Notes: generated by a model from the letters alone, not told the origin. A stretch of 64,000 nucleotides of DNA from Thalassocella blandensis (GCA_902141825.1 CABFPG010000007.1:248001-312000); one strand, 5' to 3'; shown: positions 18,954 through 27,741, numbered from the stretch's first letter. Numbers and translations are program-made.

Positions 18954-19177
18954 TGATAACTCATTGACGACCCATTGATGACTTTTTCATTCACTGTTGC
19001 GCAATGGCTGCGGGGTAATGCTGTTCCGCCGCATTTCACTTTGCTTGCGACTGGCGTCGAGAATAATGTGGGACACGACGACCAGTCTGCTAAAGCAGTT
19101 CTCAATGTCCGAATTGTGTTGTTAACGTTTGCCAGTGTTACGCATTGAACTCTCTCATTATTCACTTTTTATCATTC

Positions 19178-19208
19178 TGTGATTCAACAAAAATGTGATT
19201 CAACAAAA
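19178..19208. repeat. Direct repeat of a 15-bp element, period 16
   Basis: TGTGATTCAACAAAA occurs at 19178-19192 and again, identical, at 19194-19208. Confidence 0.85.
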
Positions 19209-19341
19209 CGTGATGTATCAATACGTGCGAATGCTGTGTTGGGTGTGAATCGTTATTGTTTTTATATTCACAATGTCTCTAAAAGACCATTGGTTTTATC
19301 GTTATTTTTAGTATACCCCACTTTTGTCTTGCAAAAGTTTT

Positions 19342-19377
19342 CTGACAGTATAAAACTATAACGATACGATTTGTATC
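19342..19377 (+). promoter_or_regulatory. Candidate promoter with overlapping 15-bp palindromic operator
   Basis: -35 CTGACA (19342-19347), a 17-base spacer and -10 TACGAT (19365-19370), reading towards the iron alcohol dehydrogenase. The -10 lies inside the palindrome GATAC-GATTT-GTATC (19363-19377). A site of this size over the -10 is what an IclR-type repressor could use, and such a regulator is the third gene of the operon. The distance to the ATG (about 250 bases) implies a long leader. Confidence 0.4.
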
Positions 19378-19441
19378 ATTATAAGAATAAATCAGCAAGT
19401 CATCTGATGTATTTCGCTTGGCAATTAAGCCATTGCATGAA

Positions 19442-19469
19442 AGTTACTGCGATTAAGTTACTGCGATTA
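19442..19469. repeat. Perfect tandem duplication of a 14-bp element
   Basis: AAGTTACTGCGATT occurs twice in direct succession, followed by diverged copies (CTACTTCGGATTA, ATTACAGCGGATT). It lies 150 bases upstream of the iron alcohol dehydrogenase. Confidence 0.8.
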
Positions 19470-19620
19470 AAAAGCTACTTCGGATTAAAAATTACAGCGG
19501 ATTCATTGAATGTTCAGCCTGTGATACCCGCGCCAAGAATTGCGGCTTAGCATTTATTTATTAACCGATACTGATCAATAGTTTCTGAGCATAGCCACGC
19601 CGGTTGGCAGGAGTCGAGTC

Positions 19621-20784
19621 ATGTCCTCACAGGTTATTTTGCCGCGTATCTTGCAGGTCGGAGAAAATGCCAGTCAATCTATCGATCAGGTAGTAACTAG
19701 CCTGGGGTGCCGAGCACCACTCATTATTACCGATCCCGTGATGGTCAGTCTTGGTTATGTGAAGCGCATCAAAACCAGACTTGAAAAGGCCAACATCCAG
19801 GCAGAGGTATTTGATGAAACCGTCCCGGAGCCAACCGAAGCTTCCATTACTGCTGCAGTGCAAATCGCGAAAGATGGAAACTTTGACTGCTTGATTGCCT
19901 TGGGCGGCGGCAGTCCCATTGACAGTGCGAAAGCTATTTCTGTTTTGGCCAAACACGGCGGACATATGCGCGAATACAAGTTTCCGCGCAATGTGACTGA
20001 GCCGGGTTTACCCGTCATTGCGATACCCACCACGGCGGGCACGGGTTCGGAAATGACACGCTTTACCATTATCACTGATGACCAGACCGACGAGAAAATG
20101 CTGTGTGTTGGTTTGAGTTTTTTGCCAGTTGCCGCATTGGTGGATTTTAGTTTGACCATGACGCTGCCACCGCGCATCACAGCGGATACGGGGCTGGATG
20201 CACTCACACATGCGATCGAGGCCTATGTCAGTCGCAAGGCCAATGCCTATAGCGACAGTCAGGCTTTGGCGGCGTTGCGCTTAATCGGTCCCAACTTGCG
20301 CCAGGCGTATAACGAAGGTTTCGACAAAGCGGCACGTGAAGCCATGATGATGGGGGCCACACTTGCCGGTGTGGCGTTTTCCGCCGCCTCGGTGGCGCTG
20401 GTGCACGGCATGAGCCGGCCGATTGGGGCAAATTTCCATGTGCCCCATGGTATGTCTAACGCCATGCTACTTCCCAGCGTCACGGAGTTTTCCATTCCCT
20501 GGGCGCCCGAGCGTTATGCCGAATGTGCTCGAGCCATGGGCCTGGCCAGTCGTCAGGATACGGATGAAAAAGCGAATCATTTATTGATGAGTGAGTTGCG
20601 TGCACTGGTAGATGAACTGCAAGTACCGACCCCGGGACAATTCGGGATAGAGCGTGAGGAATATTTTGCCAAGCTTGAATTAATGGCTGAACAAGCCAAG
20701 GCTTCGGGATCTCCTGGTAATAACCCGCGTATTCCCAGCATTGATGACATGGTCACGTTATACCGTGAGTTGTGGGTGGAATAA
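19621..20784 (+). CDS. Iron-containing (group III) alcohol dehydrogenase
   Basis: 387 residues, NAD(P)-dependent, divalent metal at the active site. The NAD motif is LIALGGGSPIDSAKAI (residues 91-106) with AIPTTAGTGSE. The metal ligands follow the FucO pattern: Asp193 and His197 in GLDALTHAIEAY, His262 in ALVHGMSRPIG and His276 in HVPHGMSNA. AGGAG stands upstream of the ATG. It is paired with a methylmalonate-semialdehyde dehydrogenase. The same enzyme pair (DddB-DddC) handles 3-hydroxypropionate via malonate semialdehyde in DMSP degraders, so an omega-hydroxy acid is a reasonable substrate guess. Confidence 0.92.
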   Translation: MSSQVILPRILQVGENASQSIDQVVTSLGCRAPLIITDPVMVSLGYVKRIKTRLEKANIQAEVFDETVPEPTEASITAAVQIAKDGNFDCLIALGGGSPIDSAKAISVLAKHGGHMREYKFPRNVTEPGLPVIAIPTTAGTGSEMTRFTIITDDQTDEKMLCVGLSFLPVAALVDFSLTMTLPPRITADTGLDALTHAIEAYVSRKANAYSDSQALAALRLIGPNLRQAYNEGFDKAAREAMMMGATLAGVAFSAASVALVHGMSRPIGANFHVPHGMSNAMLLPSVTEFSIPWAPERYAECARAMGLASRQDTDEKANHLLMSELRALVDELQVPTPGQFGIEREEYFAKLELMAEQAKASGSPGNNPRIPSIDDMVTLYRELWVE

Positions 20785-20841
20785 GAAGGGCCTCGAGCTC
20801 AGCAACACGAATTTTGAATGCAGTATTACGGCGGAGGTAGT

Positions 20842-22335
20842 ATGAAAATTGGACACTTGATTAATGGTGAACTTGTTGATGAGGGTGTGGCGTATCAGGA
20901 TGTCTTCAATCCCGCACTGGGCGAAGCAGTCAAACAGGTCAGCCTGGCCTCCCCCGCCACTGTCGAACAGGCAATCTCGGCAGCCGAAGCTGCGTTTCCC
21001 GCCTGGCGTAATATCCCCGCCGTCAAACGTGCGCGAATTATGTTTCGATTTAAAGAGCTGCTGGAACAGCACTCTGAACGCATTTGTCAGCTTATCGGCG
21101 AAGAACACGGCAAGATCGCGCACGATGCCGCAGGCGAACTGCAGCGGGGTATTGAAAATGTTGAATATGCCTGTGCTGCTCCGGAATTGCTGAAAGGCGA
21201 ATTTTCCCGCAATGTCGGGCCGGATATCGATTCCTGGAGCGAGTTCCAGGCGCTGGGAGTGGTGGCCGGTATAACACCGTTTAATTTTCCGGTAATGGTG
21301 CCATTGTGGATGTTTCCCATGGCGGTGGTGTGTGGAAACTGCTTTGTGCTCAAGCCCTCGGAGCGAGATCCCAGTGCGTCCCTGTATATTGCTCAGCTGG
21401 CTCTGGAAGCCGGCCTGCCCCCTGGAGTATTAAATGTGGTGAACGGCAGTAAAACAGCCGTTGATGCGATTTTGAGTGATTCACGGGTGAAAGCGGTGAG
21501 TTTTGTCGGCTCAACTCCGGTGGCTGAATCCATTTATGCCACTGCTACAGCCTATGGCAAACGCTGTCAGGCCTTGGGTGGGGCAAAAAATCACGCCATC
21601 GTCATGCCAGATGCCGATCTTGATAACGCCGTGAGTCAGCTGTTGGGCGCGGCCTTCGGCTCTTCTGGCGAACGGTGTATGGCCTTATCCGTTGCTGTTG
21701 CGGTGGGTGATAGCACGGCTGATGCTCTGGTGGATAAACTCCAGCAGGCCATGCAGGACATCAAAGTCGGCGCTTACACCGATAGCAGCAATAGTTTTGG
21801 TCCGGTGATCACACGAGAACACCAGCAAAAAATCTTTGGTCACATTGCCAGCGCGCAGCAGCAAGGGGCAAGCATTGTGGTTGATGGACGCGAAATTCGT
21901 GTGCCTGGCTACGAACAGGGCTTTTTTGTGGGGGGTACGTTGATTGACAAGGTCACACCGGACATGTCGAGCTACTGTGCCGAAATCTTTGGCCCGGTGC
22001 TGCAAGTGGTGCGCGTGGATACCATGGAGCAAGCCATGGCGTTGATCGATCAACATGAATATGGCAATGGTACTTGTATCTTCACGCGTGACGGTGAAGC
22101 CGCGCGGTTTTTTGCGGATAATATCCAGGTGGGGATGGTCGGTATCAATATTCCATTGCCGGTGCCGGTGGCCTATCACAGCTTTGGTGGCTGGAAGCGG
22201 TCACTGTTTGGTGATCTACACGCGTATGGTCCGGATGCGGTAAGATTCTATACCAAACGAAAAACCGTCACGCAGCGCTGGCCCTCGGCAGGGGTGCGTG
22301 AGGGGACATCTTTTTCCATGCCGACAATGAAATAA
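20842..22335 (+). CDS. mmsA: Methylmalonate-/malonate-semialdehyde dehydrogenase (CoA-acylating)
   Basis: 497 residues of the aldehyde dehydrogenase superfamily, MmsA/IolA branch. It oxidises (methyl)malonate semialdehyde to propionyl- or acetyl-CoA plus CO2. Seen: GITPFNFPVMVPLWMFPMA, the branch-specific GGAKNHAIVMPDAD in place of the usual ELGGK, and nucleophile Cys279 in FGSSGERCMA. Start: ATG 20842 (MKIGHLINGE) with GGAGG just upstream; the frame eight codons longer is rejected. It follows the iron alcohol dehydrogenase by 57 bases and abuts the IclR gene. Confidence 0.93.
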   Translation: MKIGHLINGELVDEGVAYQDVFNPALGEAVKQVSLASPATVEQAISAAEAAFPAWRNIPAVKRARIMFRFKELLEQHSERICQLIGEEHGKIAHDAAGELQRGIENVEYACAAPELLKGEFSRNVGPDIDSWSEFQALGVVAGITPFNFPVMVPLWMFPMAVVCGNCFVLKPSERDPSASLYIAQLALEAGLPPGVLNVVNGSKTAVDAILSDSRVKAVSFVGSTPVAESIYATATAYGKRCQALGGAKNHAIVMPDADLDNAVSQLLGAAFGSSGERCMALSVAVAVGDSTADALVDKLQQAMQDIKVGAYTDSSNSFGPVITREHQQKIFGHIASAQQQGASIVVDGREIRVPGYEQGFFVGGTLIDKVTPDMSSYCAEIFGPVLQVVRVDTMEQAMALIDQHEYGNGTCIFTRDGEAARFFADNIQVGMVGINIPLPVPVAYHSFGGWKRSLFGDLHAYGPDAVRFYTKRKTVTQRWPSAGVREGTSFSMPTMK

Positions 22336-23154
22336 ATGGTGACTGCTGTTAACCAGGATATACATGACGGAGAGAGCAAGTTGCCCGATCCCGTGAAGCG
22401 ACGTGACAAGGGATCGTCCATTGTACGCGTACTGCAAATTATCGAGGCGATTGCTCAGGCAGATCGCCCCCTCAGCCCCGCCGATCTGGCCTCGTTGTTG
22501 GATATTCCCAAGCCTTCCGTGCACCGGTTACTGCAACAGTTGGATGCGGAAAGTTTTGTACAACCTGATATTCGTGGCGGTTGGATGGCGGGCCGTCGAT
22601 TGCGCGGTTTAAGCTTAAGTGTGTTGGCCAGCGACTCGTGTAAAACGGCCAGACAGGCGATCCTCAATGACCTTGCTGAGACCATTGGTGAAACCTGTGG
22701 TATTGCGGTGCCTGATGGCACACGTATGTTGTATTTTGACCGCGTGCAAACGAACTGGCCATTGCAAATTAATTTGCCCGTGGGGACTCATACGCCCATC
22801 TGGTGTACGTCCAGTGGCAAGCTGTATTTAAGTACACTGCCAGATGCGCAAAGACAACACATACTCGATCATTTGCCACTGACAAAATATGCCAGAAATA
22901 CTTTGACGGACTCAGAGTCATTGACGCGCGCCCTGCAGGATATTCAACAGCAGGGTGTGGGCATTGATAATGAAGAATTTGTCGATGGTATGGTCGCCTG
23001 TTCTGTTCCTATTCTTCATCGCGATGGCCGCATGCTGGCTTCGCTGTTTACTCACTGCCCGGTTATTCGCAAATCCCTGCAGGATTTAACCCGGTTTGTC
23101 CCCGACTTACGTCGAGCCGCGAAGGCACTGGAAGAGATTTTTAACCAGCGTTAA
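22336..23154 (+). CDS. IclR-family transcriptional regulator
   Basis: 272 residues. An N-terminal winged helix-turn-helix (VRVLQIIEAIAQADRPLSPA, then DLASLLDIPKPSVHRLLQQL) is followed by the IclR effector-binding domain (GETCGIAVPDGTRMLYFDRV; LPVGTHTPIWCTSSGKLYLS). The ATG begins on the base after the mmsA stop codon, so it is translated as part of that operon and probably controls it, and perhaps the divergent TRAP operon. The effector is likely the imported acid or a breakdown product (inference). Confidence 0.92.
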   Translation: MVTAVNQDIHDGESKLPDPVKRRDKGSSIVRVLQIIEAIAQADRPLSPADLASLLDIPKPSVHRLLQQLDAESFVQPDIRGGWMAGRRLRGLSLSVLASDSCKTARQAILNDLAETIGETCGIAVPDGTRMLYFDRVQTNWPLQINLPVGTHTPIWCTSSGKLYLSTLPDAQRQHILDHLPLTKYARNTLTDSESLTRALQDIQQQGVGIDNEEFVDGMVACSVPILHRDGRMLASLFTHCPVIRKSLQDLTRFVPDLRRAAKALEEIFNQR

Positions 23155-23280
23155 CTGTGTTTCTACCGGTCTATTGTCACAAAATAGAGGCTTCTCTGCG
23201 CCTGCAATTTGCGGTAGGCTTAAAGCTTCTTCTCACGGCTAGTCCAACACGTATTGAATGACAAGGAAATGCTCGGCCTC

Positions 23281-23379
23281 TGATGATAACCTGTAATGCC
23301 GCGAAATTACTGTTGATGATAACCTGTAATGCCGCGAAATTACTGTTGATGATAACCTGTAATGCCGCGAAATTACTGT
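23281..23379. repeat. Three perfect 33-bp tandem repeats containing an inverted repeat
   Basis: The 33-base unit begins TGATGATAACCTGTAATGCC and ends GCGAAATTACTGT. It is present three times without a mismatch and without spacers. Each copy contains GTAAT-(8 bases)-ATTAC, so the block is an array of three identical palindromic elements ending 34 bases before the cupin gene. Confidence 0.95.
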
Positions 23380-23413
23380 CGCGTCGTCTCTCGCCTGAAT
23401 CCGAATACCTAAT

Positions 23414-23779
23414 ATGAAAAAAATTAACATTGATGAAAAGTTTGGCCTGTTTTCAGACCAATGGACACCTAAGATCATTGCGCAATCTAATGGACAGCTG
23501 GTAAAAATTGCCAAAGGTAGTGGAGAACTCGTATGGCACCAGCATGAACATGAAGACGAGCTGTTCATCGTATTTAAAGGTCATCTTACTTTGCAGTTGC
23601 GTGATCGCAATATTGAACTGGCGCCGGGAGAAATGTACGTTGTACCCAAAGGCGTTGAACATTGCCCAAAAGCGGCGCCCGATACCCATTTTATGATGAT
23701 CGAACCCGCTTCAACTGAACATACTGGCCGCTTAAAAACCGACATCACTGTATCCACAGATCAACAGGAATGGCTTTAA
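23414..23779 (+). CDS. Single-domain cupin protein
   Basis: 121 residues forming one beta-barrel cupin. Motif 1 is WHQHEHEDELFIVFKGH, carrying the His/Glu metal ligands, and motif 2 is ELAPGEMYVVPKGVEHCPKA. Small cupins of this sort bind a metal and act as isomerases, dioxygenases or sensors; the role of this one is unknown. There is no clear RBS in front of the ATG. The 33-bp repeat array lies directly upstream and could control it. Confidence 0.85.
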   Translation: MKKINIDEKFGLFSDQWTPKIIAQSNGQLVKIAKGSGELVWHQHEHEDELFIVFKGHLTLQLRDRNIELAPGEMYVVPKGVEHCPKAAPDTHFMMIEPASTEHTGRLKTDITVSTDQQEWL

Positions 23780-23809
23780 CCAAAATTGCAACAAAATAAG
23801 GAGAATGCA

Positions 23810-24304
23810 ATGCGAATTTTACTTCTGGCTTTAGTTTTACTCACTTCAAATGTTTTTGCGTCTGAAGCGACAAAACAGGAAAAGCTCAAAGAACTTATCA
23901 ATGTCATGGACATGGACTCGATGGTGGATTCCATGTACTCACAAATGGAGGTCATGATGCAGAACATGTCCACCGAGATGGGCGTTCAACCGGAAGAACA
24001 ACCGATTTTCGATGAGTACTACAGCAAAATGACGATGGTCATGCGTGAAGAAATCAGCTGGAAAAAAATGAAACCTACAGTCTTAGAAATTTATGATAAG
24101 AATTTCAGTGAACAGGAAATTTCGGACATGTTAGCGTTTTACAAGACCGAAACTGGACAAGCCATTCTGGCGAAGATGCCAGCGGTCATGCAGGAGTCCA
24201 TGCTGATGTCACAATCTCTCGCGCAAAATGCTGTTCCGAAAATTCAAGTGATTGCGAAAGAGTTGTATGCAGATCTTGAAGTGTCCCGAAGTAAGAAAAA
24301 ATAA
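23810..24304 (+). CDS. Periplasmic DUF2059-domain protein
   Basis: 164 residues from ATG 23810 (MRILLLALVLLTSNVFA, a clear signal peptide), with AAGGAG upstream. The mature protein is helical and methionine-rich (MDSMVDSMYSQMEVMMQNMS). It has the DUF2059 signature region EIYDKNFSEQEISDMLAFYK followed by TGQAILAKMPAVMQESM. The function of the family is unknown. It lies 30 bases after the cupin gene, probably cotranscribed. Confidence 0.85.
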   Translation: MRILLLALVLLTSNVFASEATKQEKLKELINVMDMDSMVDSMYSQMEVMMQNMSTEMGVQPEEQPIFDEYYSKMTMVMREEISWKKMKPTVLEIYDKNFSEQEISDMLAFYKTETGQAILAKMPAVMQESMLMSQSLAQNAVPKIQVIAKELYADLEVSRSKKK

Positions 24305-24342
24305 TGGCTTTGATTTCGCTGTTGTCCGGAGCTGGCTAGCCA

Positions 24343-24576
24343 ATGCTTGAACTAAGACCCAATTGCGAACATTGTGATAAAGATATTCCGCCACAGTCAG
24401 CACAGGCATACATTTGCACGTTCGAATGTACGTTTTGTAAAACCTGTGCGGAAACGATTTACCAGTATATCTGCCCTAATTGTAATGGCAATCTGGTTCA
24501 GCGCCCTATCAGACCTGATGCTGAATTAGCAAAGCATCCCGCTTCTACCCGGCGCGTGGTAAAAAGCGCCTCATAA
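24343..24576 (+). CDS. DUF1272 cysteine-rich small protein
   Basis: 77 residues with seven cysteines in pairs (NCEHCDKDIPP, CTFECTFCKTCAE, CPNCNGN), the DUF1272 pattern. It probably binds one or two zinc ions in a treble-clef-like fold. It is predicted cytoplasmic; no function has been shown for the family. It lies 38 bases after the DUF2059 gene and ends just before a strong terminator. Confidence 0.88.
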   Translation: MLELRPNCEHCDKDIPPQSAQAYICTFECTFCKTCAETIYQYICPNCNGNLVQRPIRPDAELAKHPASTRRVVKSAS

Positions 24577-24586
24577 CATAGCTAAC

Positions 24587-24611
24587 AGGCTGTTTTTGCA
24601 AACAGCCTTTT
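24587..24611 (+). terminator. Rho-independent terminator after the cupin-DUF2059-DUF1272 genes
   Basis: AGGCTGTTT / AAACAGCCT stem with a short TTGC loop, followed by TTTT. It closes the three-gene group. Confidence 0.85.
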
Positions 24612-24864
24612 CATTCTCTGCGCTGTCGTACGTGCGACGGTGTCCTCCTTGCTATTGTTCGCGCAGGTTCAATTGCCTCGTGAATTGAGAGAAGTGTGTC
24701 AGTTCTGTGTGCGCATTTCTTTGAATGGAGAATGACAAAGTTTTCAGATTTTACGCCGCTTTTGATTACCGCTAAAAATATTAATCCCTGAGGTGTGGAA
24801 AAAAATTGTCGAGTCGTTGTGGTAAGCACTCTTTCAATTAATATGGGCACGCCCAGTTTACCGC

Positions 24865-27741
24865 ATGGATACATCGAAACACCTTGATACAGGACTCTGG
24901 TTGTTAGTTACCATAGTGATTGGCTGCGCGATCAGAGACATTCTGTTTGCCCCGCGTGAAATTGCTGATTTAACCATTAATACTTTTGCGGGGCACGAAT
25001 GGAAATACAATGTGTGGCGCATGTTGGCCATGGCGGACGCATTGAGCGAAGGCAGCAGTGGACGCTGGATAGAAAGTTTTTCTTTTGGCTGGGGTTATCC
25101 CATTTTCTACTACACTGCGCCCCTGCCCTATACCCTGGGTGCATTATTGATTGTGCTGGGCTTTGATCCCGTCGCCGCGTTGAACATCAGCTGGATCAGC
25201 ATTTATTTTTTAGCGGGTTTTGCCATGTACTGGGCGATGTGTCCCATACTGGGAAAGTGCGGCGCAGTGTTGGCAACGGTCTGTTACATCTTCGCTCCTT
25301 ATCATTTAGTTGATACCTATGTGCGCACCAATCTGGTGGAAACAACGGCTTTTATTTTTCCACCGCTGATCGTGAGAGCCTTGTGGATTGCAGATCAACA
25401 CTGGACGAAAGCAACGGTGTTAGGTGCGTTGGGCATCATGTCTATTCCTTTGACACATATGTTATCCACCTATTTAATCGGCGTAGGTCTGGGCATCTTT
25501 ACCTTGGTCTTTATCGTGACTGGACCTGTCGAGACTCGCTTCGCTGTAGGGAGAGCCACTGTCTTGATGCTCGGCGGTGGATTTCTTGCGTCGGCATTTT
25601 TCTGGTTACCCGCCGTAATGGATCTAAATGCTGTACGTGGATTTGAAGCGATTACGGAAGGGTATTATCACTACGCTAATCACTTTGTGTATCCCGAACA
25701 GCTGGTTGATAGTCGCTGGCATTATGGTGGCAGTGAAATAGGACCGGTAGACTACATGTCCTTTTCGTTGGGCAAAACGATTTTAGTGATTGTAAGTCTG
25801 ACCTTGTGCCTGGTTTTGGTGTTTCGCCTTCTTCCATTTCTAATGTCTTGTTGGGATACCTGTTTAAGCATGCTCCGACAGACTCAACGAGGTCAGCGTA
25901 AAACGCAGGCAACGACCGCCAGTGTTGACCATGAGCGGCGCAAATTCTCTGCGCTGCTAACAGCCTGCGTACTCAGTGCGGCAGTTATGGTGTTTTTGAC
26001 AACGTCTTACAGTGCCTGGTGGTGGGAAGTGATTCCACGAATGGAAGCTGTGCAGTTTCCCTGGCGATTTCTATTTCCCGCGTGCTTTTTTCTCGCTATT
26101 GCAGCGGGGTGCTTACCCAAATGCGCTGCACAGTTGATGGAGAATATAACCTTTTCTCAAAACGTGTTTTCAGCCGGTGCACGGCGATCTCAGGTGTATG
26201 TAGGCGTTACGGTTGTCAGCACGGTAGTAGCTAGTGCGGCGGTGTTATGCAATCACTGGCAGTACGCAAAACCCGGTGACCACACTGCCATGGCGCGCAC
26301 AGAGCAGGCTGCGACATACCAGCAAACTACAGGAGTCTGGACAACCAATACCTTGGAGTTTATGCCCAAAGATGTTCAGTATTTTCCCCATGCAGGGACT
26401 TATCCACAGGTGAATGGTATTTACTACGATACACTTTTTACTGAGCAAACACGGATATTAGATAGCGAATCAGGTCATGGGTATGCGAAATTTATTTTGT
26501 TGCGTGGGGGTGCTGGTAAGCTGGTGTTGAATCAGCACTGGCATCCAGCCTGGAAAGTTTTGATTGATGGACGCAGCGCAACGACGAAAACGTTCGATGA
26601 CTCGCATAAGGTGATAAAAACACGCCCCTTGCTGGAACATCCTTTTGCACCGGTGATGGTGGACATACCAGCAGATACGCGCGAAGTCATATTTTATTTT
26701 GGCTTTACCCCGGCGGGCAAAGTGGGATTAGCCCTGTCAGTGACCATTCTGTTGATAGGAGCGATCTGCCTCAGCTGCCACCACCGGTCATTACTGTATC
26801 GCATTCGCTTGCCTCTGAGTGGAATAGCATCGATGCTTTTATTGCTTCATTTTTCGGGCAGCGCCCTGATGCACCGTGGGAATTCGACAAGCTTAGAAAT
26901 AAACGCACAAGAATTTTCGCAACATGTGGCCATTCACGAACTGCAGCAGATTAAAATACGTGGTTCACGTTGGGATGCACCGGGGAATATTCTCTTGAGT
27001 GGCAATGGAGTATTAGTGACAGGGTTTGATCCCAGTATCTTGAAGCAGCAACGAACTCAAAGAAGTTTGTTGGAGTTTAGTGCGGATGCCAATGACAGTT
27101 ATGAACTGCGTTTTTTCCGCGATGATGAACTCGTTTATGACATTGATATTGCCGCTGATAAGCATCAGGCGGGCCTCACCATTCATCAGCTTCTTTTGCC
27201 GCAGGAGCTGAGTCATTCAGGCTTTGACAGCATCGGGTTGCGCCCGATAAGTGGTGATGGTTTTTATAGCCTTGGGCATGTGGTTTTGCGCAAGGAAGAG
27301 AAGCCCATCGCCCGCAATGGTGAACAAGATGAACACACTTCTTCCGCTACTTCTAACACAGACTTTAAAGGCAAAACCGTTCCGCTGGCAGTGTTGAGTT
27401 CGCCACAGCGTAACGGCGCTTCATGGAATACCGCTGGAGCGCAGATTTTTACCTGGGATGGGTTAGCGATCGAGCTAGAGCGAATTAGTCATGCGCGGGC
27501 ACTGAAGTTGAGTGTTGATAGTAATGACAGTTATGCCGTGCACTTTTTTAAGCAGCGTCGTGTACTTGGAGTGAGTATGCTGCCAATTTCTCAGGATCGG
27601 GTTCAGGGCTTATTTGAACAGCAGATTTCTGTTCCACCAAACGTTCAGCAATCCGGTTTTGACCGAATTACATTAAAACCCATATACGGAGATCAGTTGT
27701 TTAGCTTGGGGCATGTGGCGTTAGTAGAGAATTTAAATTGA
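24865..27741 (+). CDS. Large PTPS-related / YfhO-like membrane protein, probable GT-C type glycosyltransferase
   Basis: 958 residues. The first 430 or so hold about ten transmembrane helices with an early loop rich in acidic and aromatic residues (GHEWKYNVWRM, SFGWGYPIFYYTAPLPYTLG), typical of the 6-pyruvoyl-tetrahydropterin-synthase-related membrane family. A periplasmic region follows, then two more helices near residues 615-670. The C-terminal 270 residues carry an internal duplication: ANDSYELRFF...SGFDSIGLRPISGDGFYSLGHVVL matches SNDSYAVHFF...SGFDRITLKPIYGDQLFSLGHVAL (joined by dots). It probably adds a sugar from a lipid carrier to a periplasmic acceptor; this is inferred from fold resemblance. 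Confidence 0.75.
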   Translation: MDTSKHLDTGLWLLVTIVIGCAIRDILFAPREIADLTINTFAGHEWKYNVWRMLAMADALSEGSSGRWIESFSFGWGYPIFYYTAPLPYTLGALLIVLGFDPVAALNISWISIYFLAGFAMYWAMCPILGKCGAVLATVCYIFAPYHLVDTYVRTNLVETTAFIFPPLIVRALWIADQHWTKATVLGALGIMSIPLTHMLSTYLIGVGLGIFTLVFIVTGPVETRFAVGRATVLMLGGGFLASAFFWLPAVMDLNAVRGFEAITEGYYHYANHFVYPEQLVDSRWHYGGSEIGPVDYMSFSLGKTILVIVSLTLCLVLVFRLLPFLMSCWDTCLSMLRQTQRGQRKTQATTASVDHERRKFSALLTACVLSAAVMVFLTTSYSAWWWEVIPRMEAVQFPWRFLFPACFFLAIAAGCLPKCAAQLMENITFSQNVFSAGARRSQVYVGVTVVSTVVASAAVLCNHWQYAKPGDHTAMARTEQAATYQQTTGVWTTNTLEFMPKDVQYFPHAGTYPQVNGIYYDTLFTEQTRILDSESGHGYAKFILLRGGAGKLVLNQHWHPAWKVLIDGRSATTKTFDDSHKVIKTRPLLEHPFAPVMVDIPADTREVIFYFGFTPAGKVGLALSVTILLIGAICLSCHHRSLLYRIRLPLSGIASMLLLLHFSGSALMHRGNSTSLEINAQEFSQHVAIHELQQIKIRGSRWDAPGNILLSGNGVLVTGFDPSILKQQRTQRSLLEFSADANDSYELRFFRDDELVYDIDIAADKHQAGLTIHQLLLPQELSHSGFDSIGLRPISGDGFYSLGHVVLRKEEKPIARNGEQDEHTSSATSNTDFKGKTVPLAVLSSPQRNGASWNTAGAQIFTWDGLAIELERISHARALKLSVDSNDSYAVHFFKQRRVLGVSMLPISQDRVQGLFEQQISVPPNVQQSGFDRITLKPIYGDQLFSLGHVALVENLN

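Larger units (their letters stand above)
18643..19620. other. Large divergent intergenic region between the two catabolic operons
   Basis: 978 bases without a credible gene; short frames here are low-complexity readings. It contains three separate short tandem repeats (listed individually) and one promoter with an overlapping palindrome at 19342-19377. As the space between a TRAP operon and the operon carrying an IclR regulator, it is the natural control region for both. Confidence 0.6.

Noticed and set aside
18768-18978. Leu/Tyr-rich short frames resembling membrane peptides
   Set aside because: They read through AT-rich tandem repeats in two frames at once, with no RBS; low-complexity artefacts.
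13554-23154. A DMSP-degradation cluster
   Set aside because: Only the DddB/DddC-like pair is present; no DddD, DMSP lyase or betaine-type transporter.
23281-23379. CRISPR array
   Set aside because: The three 33-bp units follow one another without spacers and no cas genes are present.
23239-23568. 109-codon leftward frame with repeated VISRHYRLSST
   Set aside because: The repeated peptide comes from the 33-bp tandem DNA repeat, and the frame runs over the start of the cupin gene.
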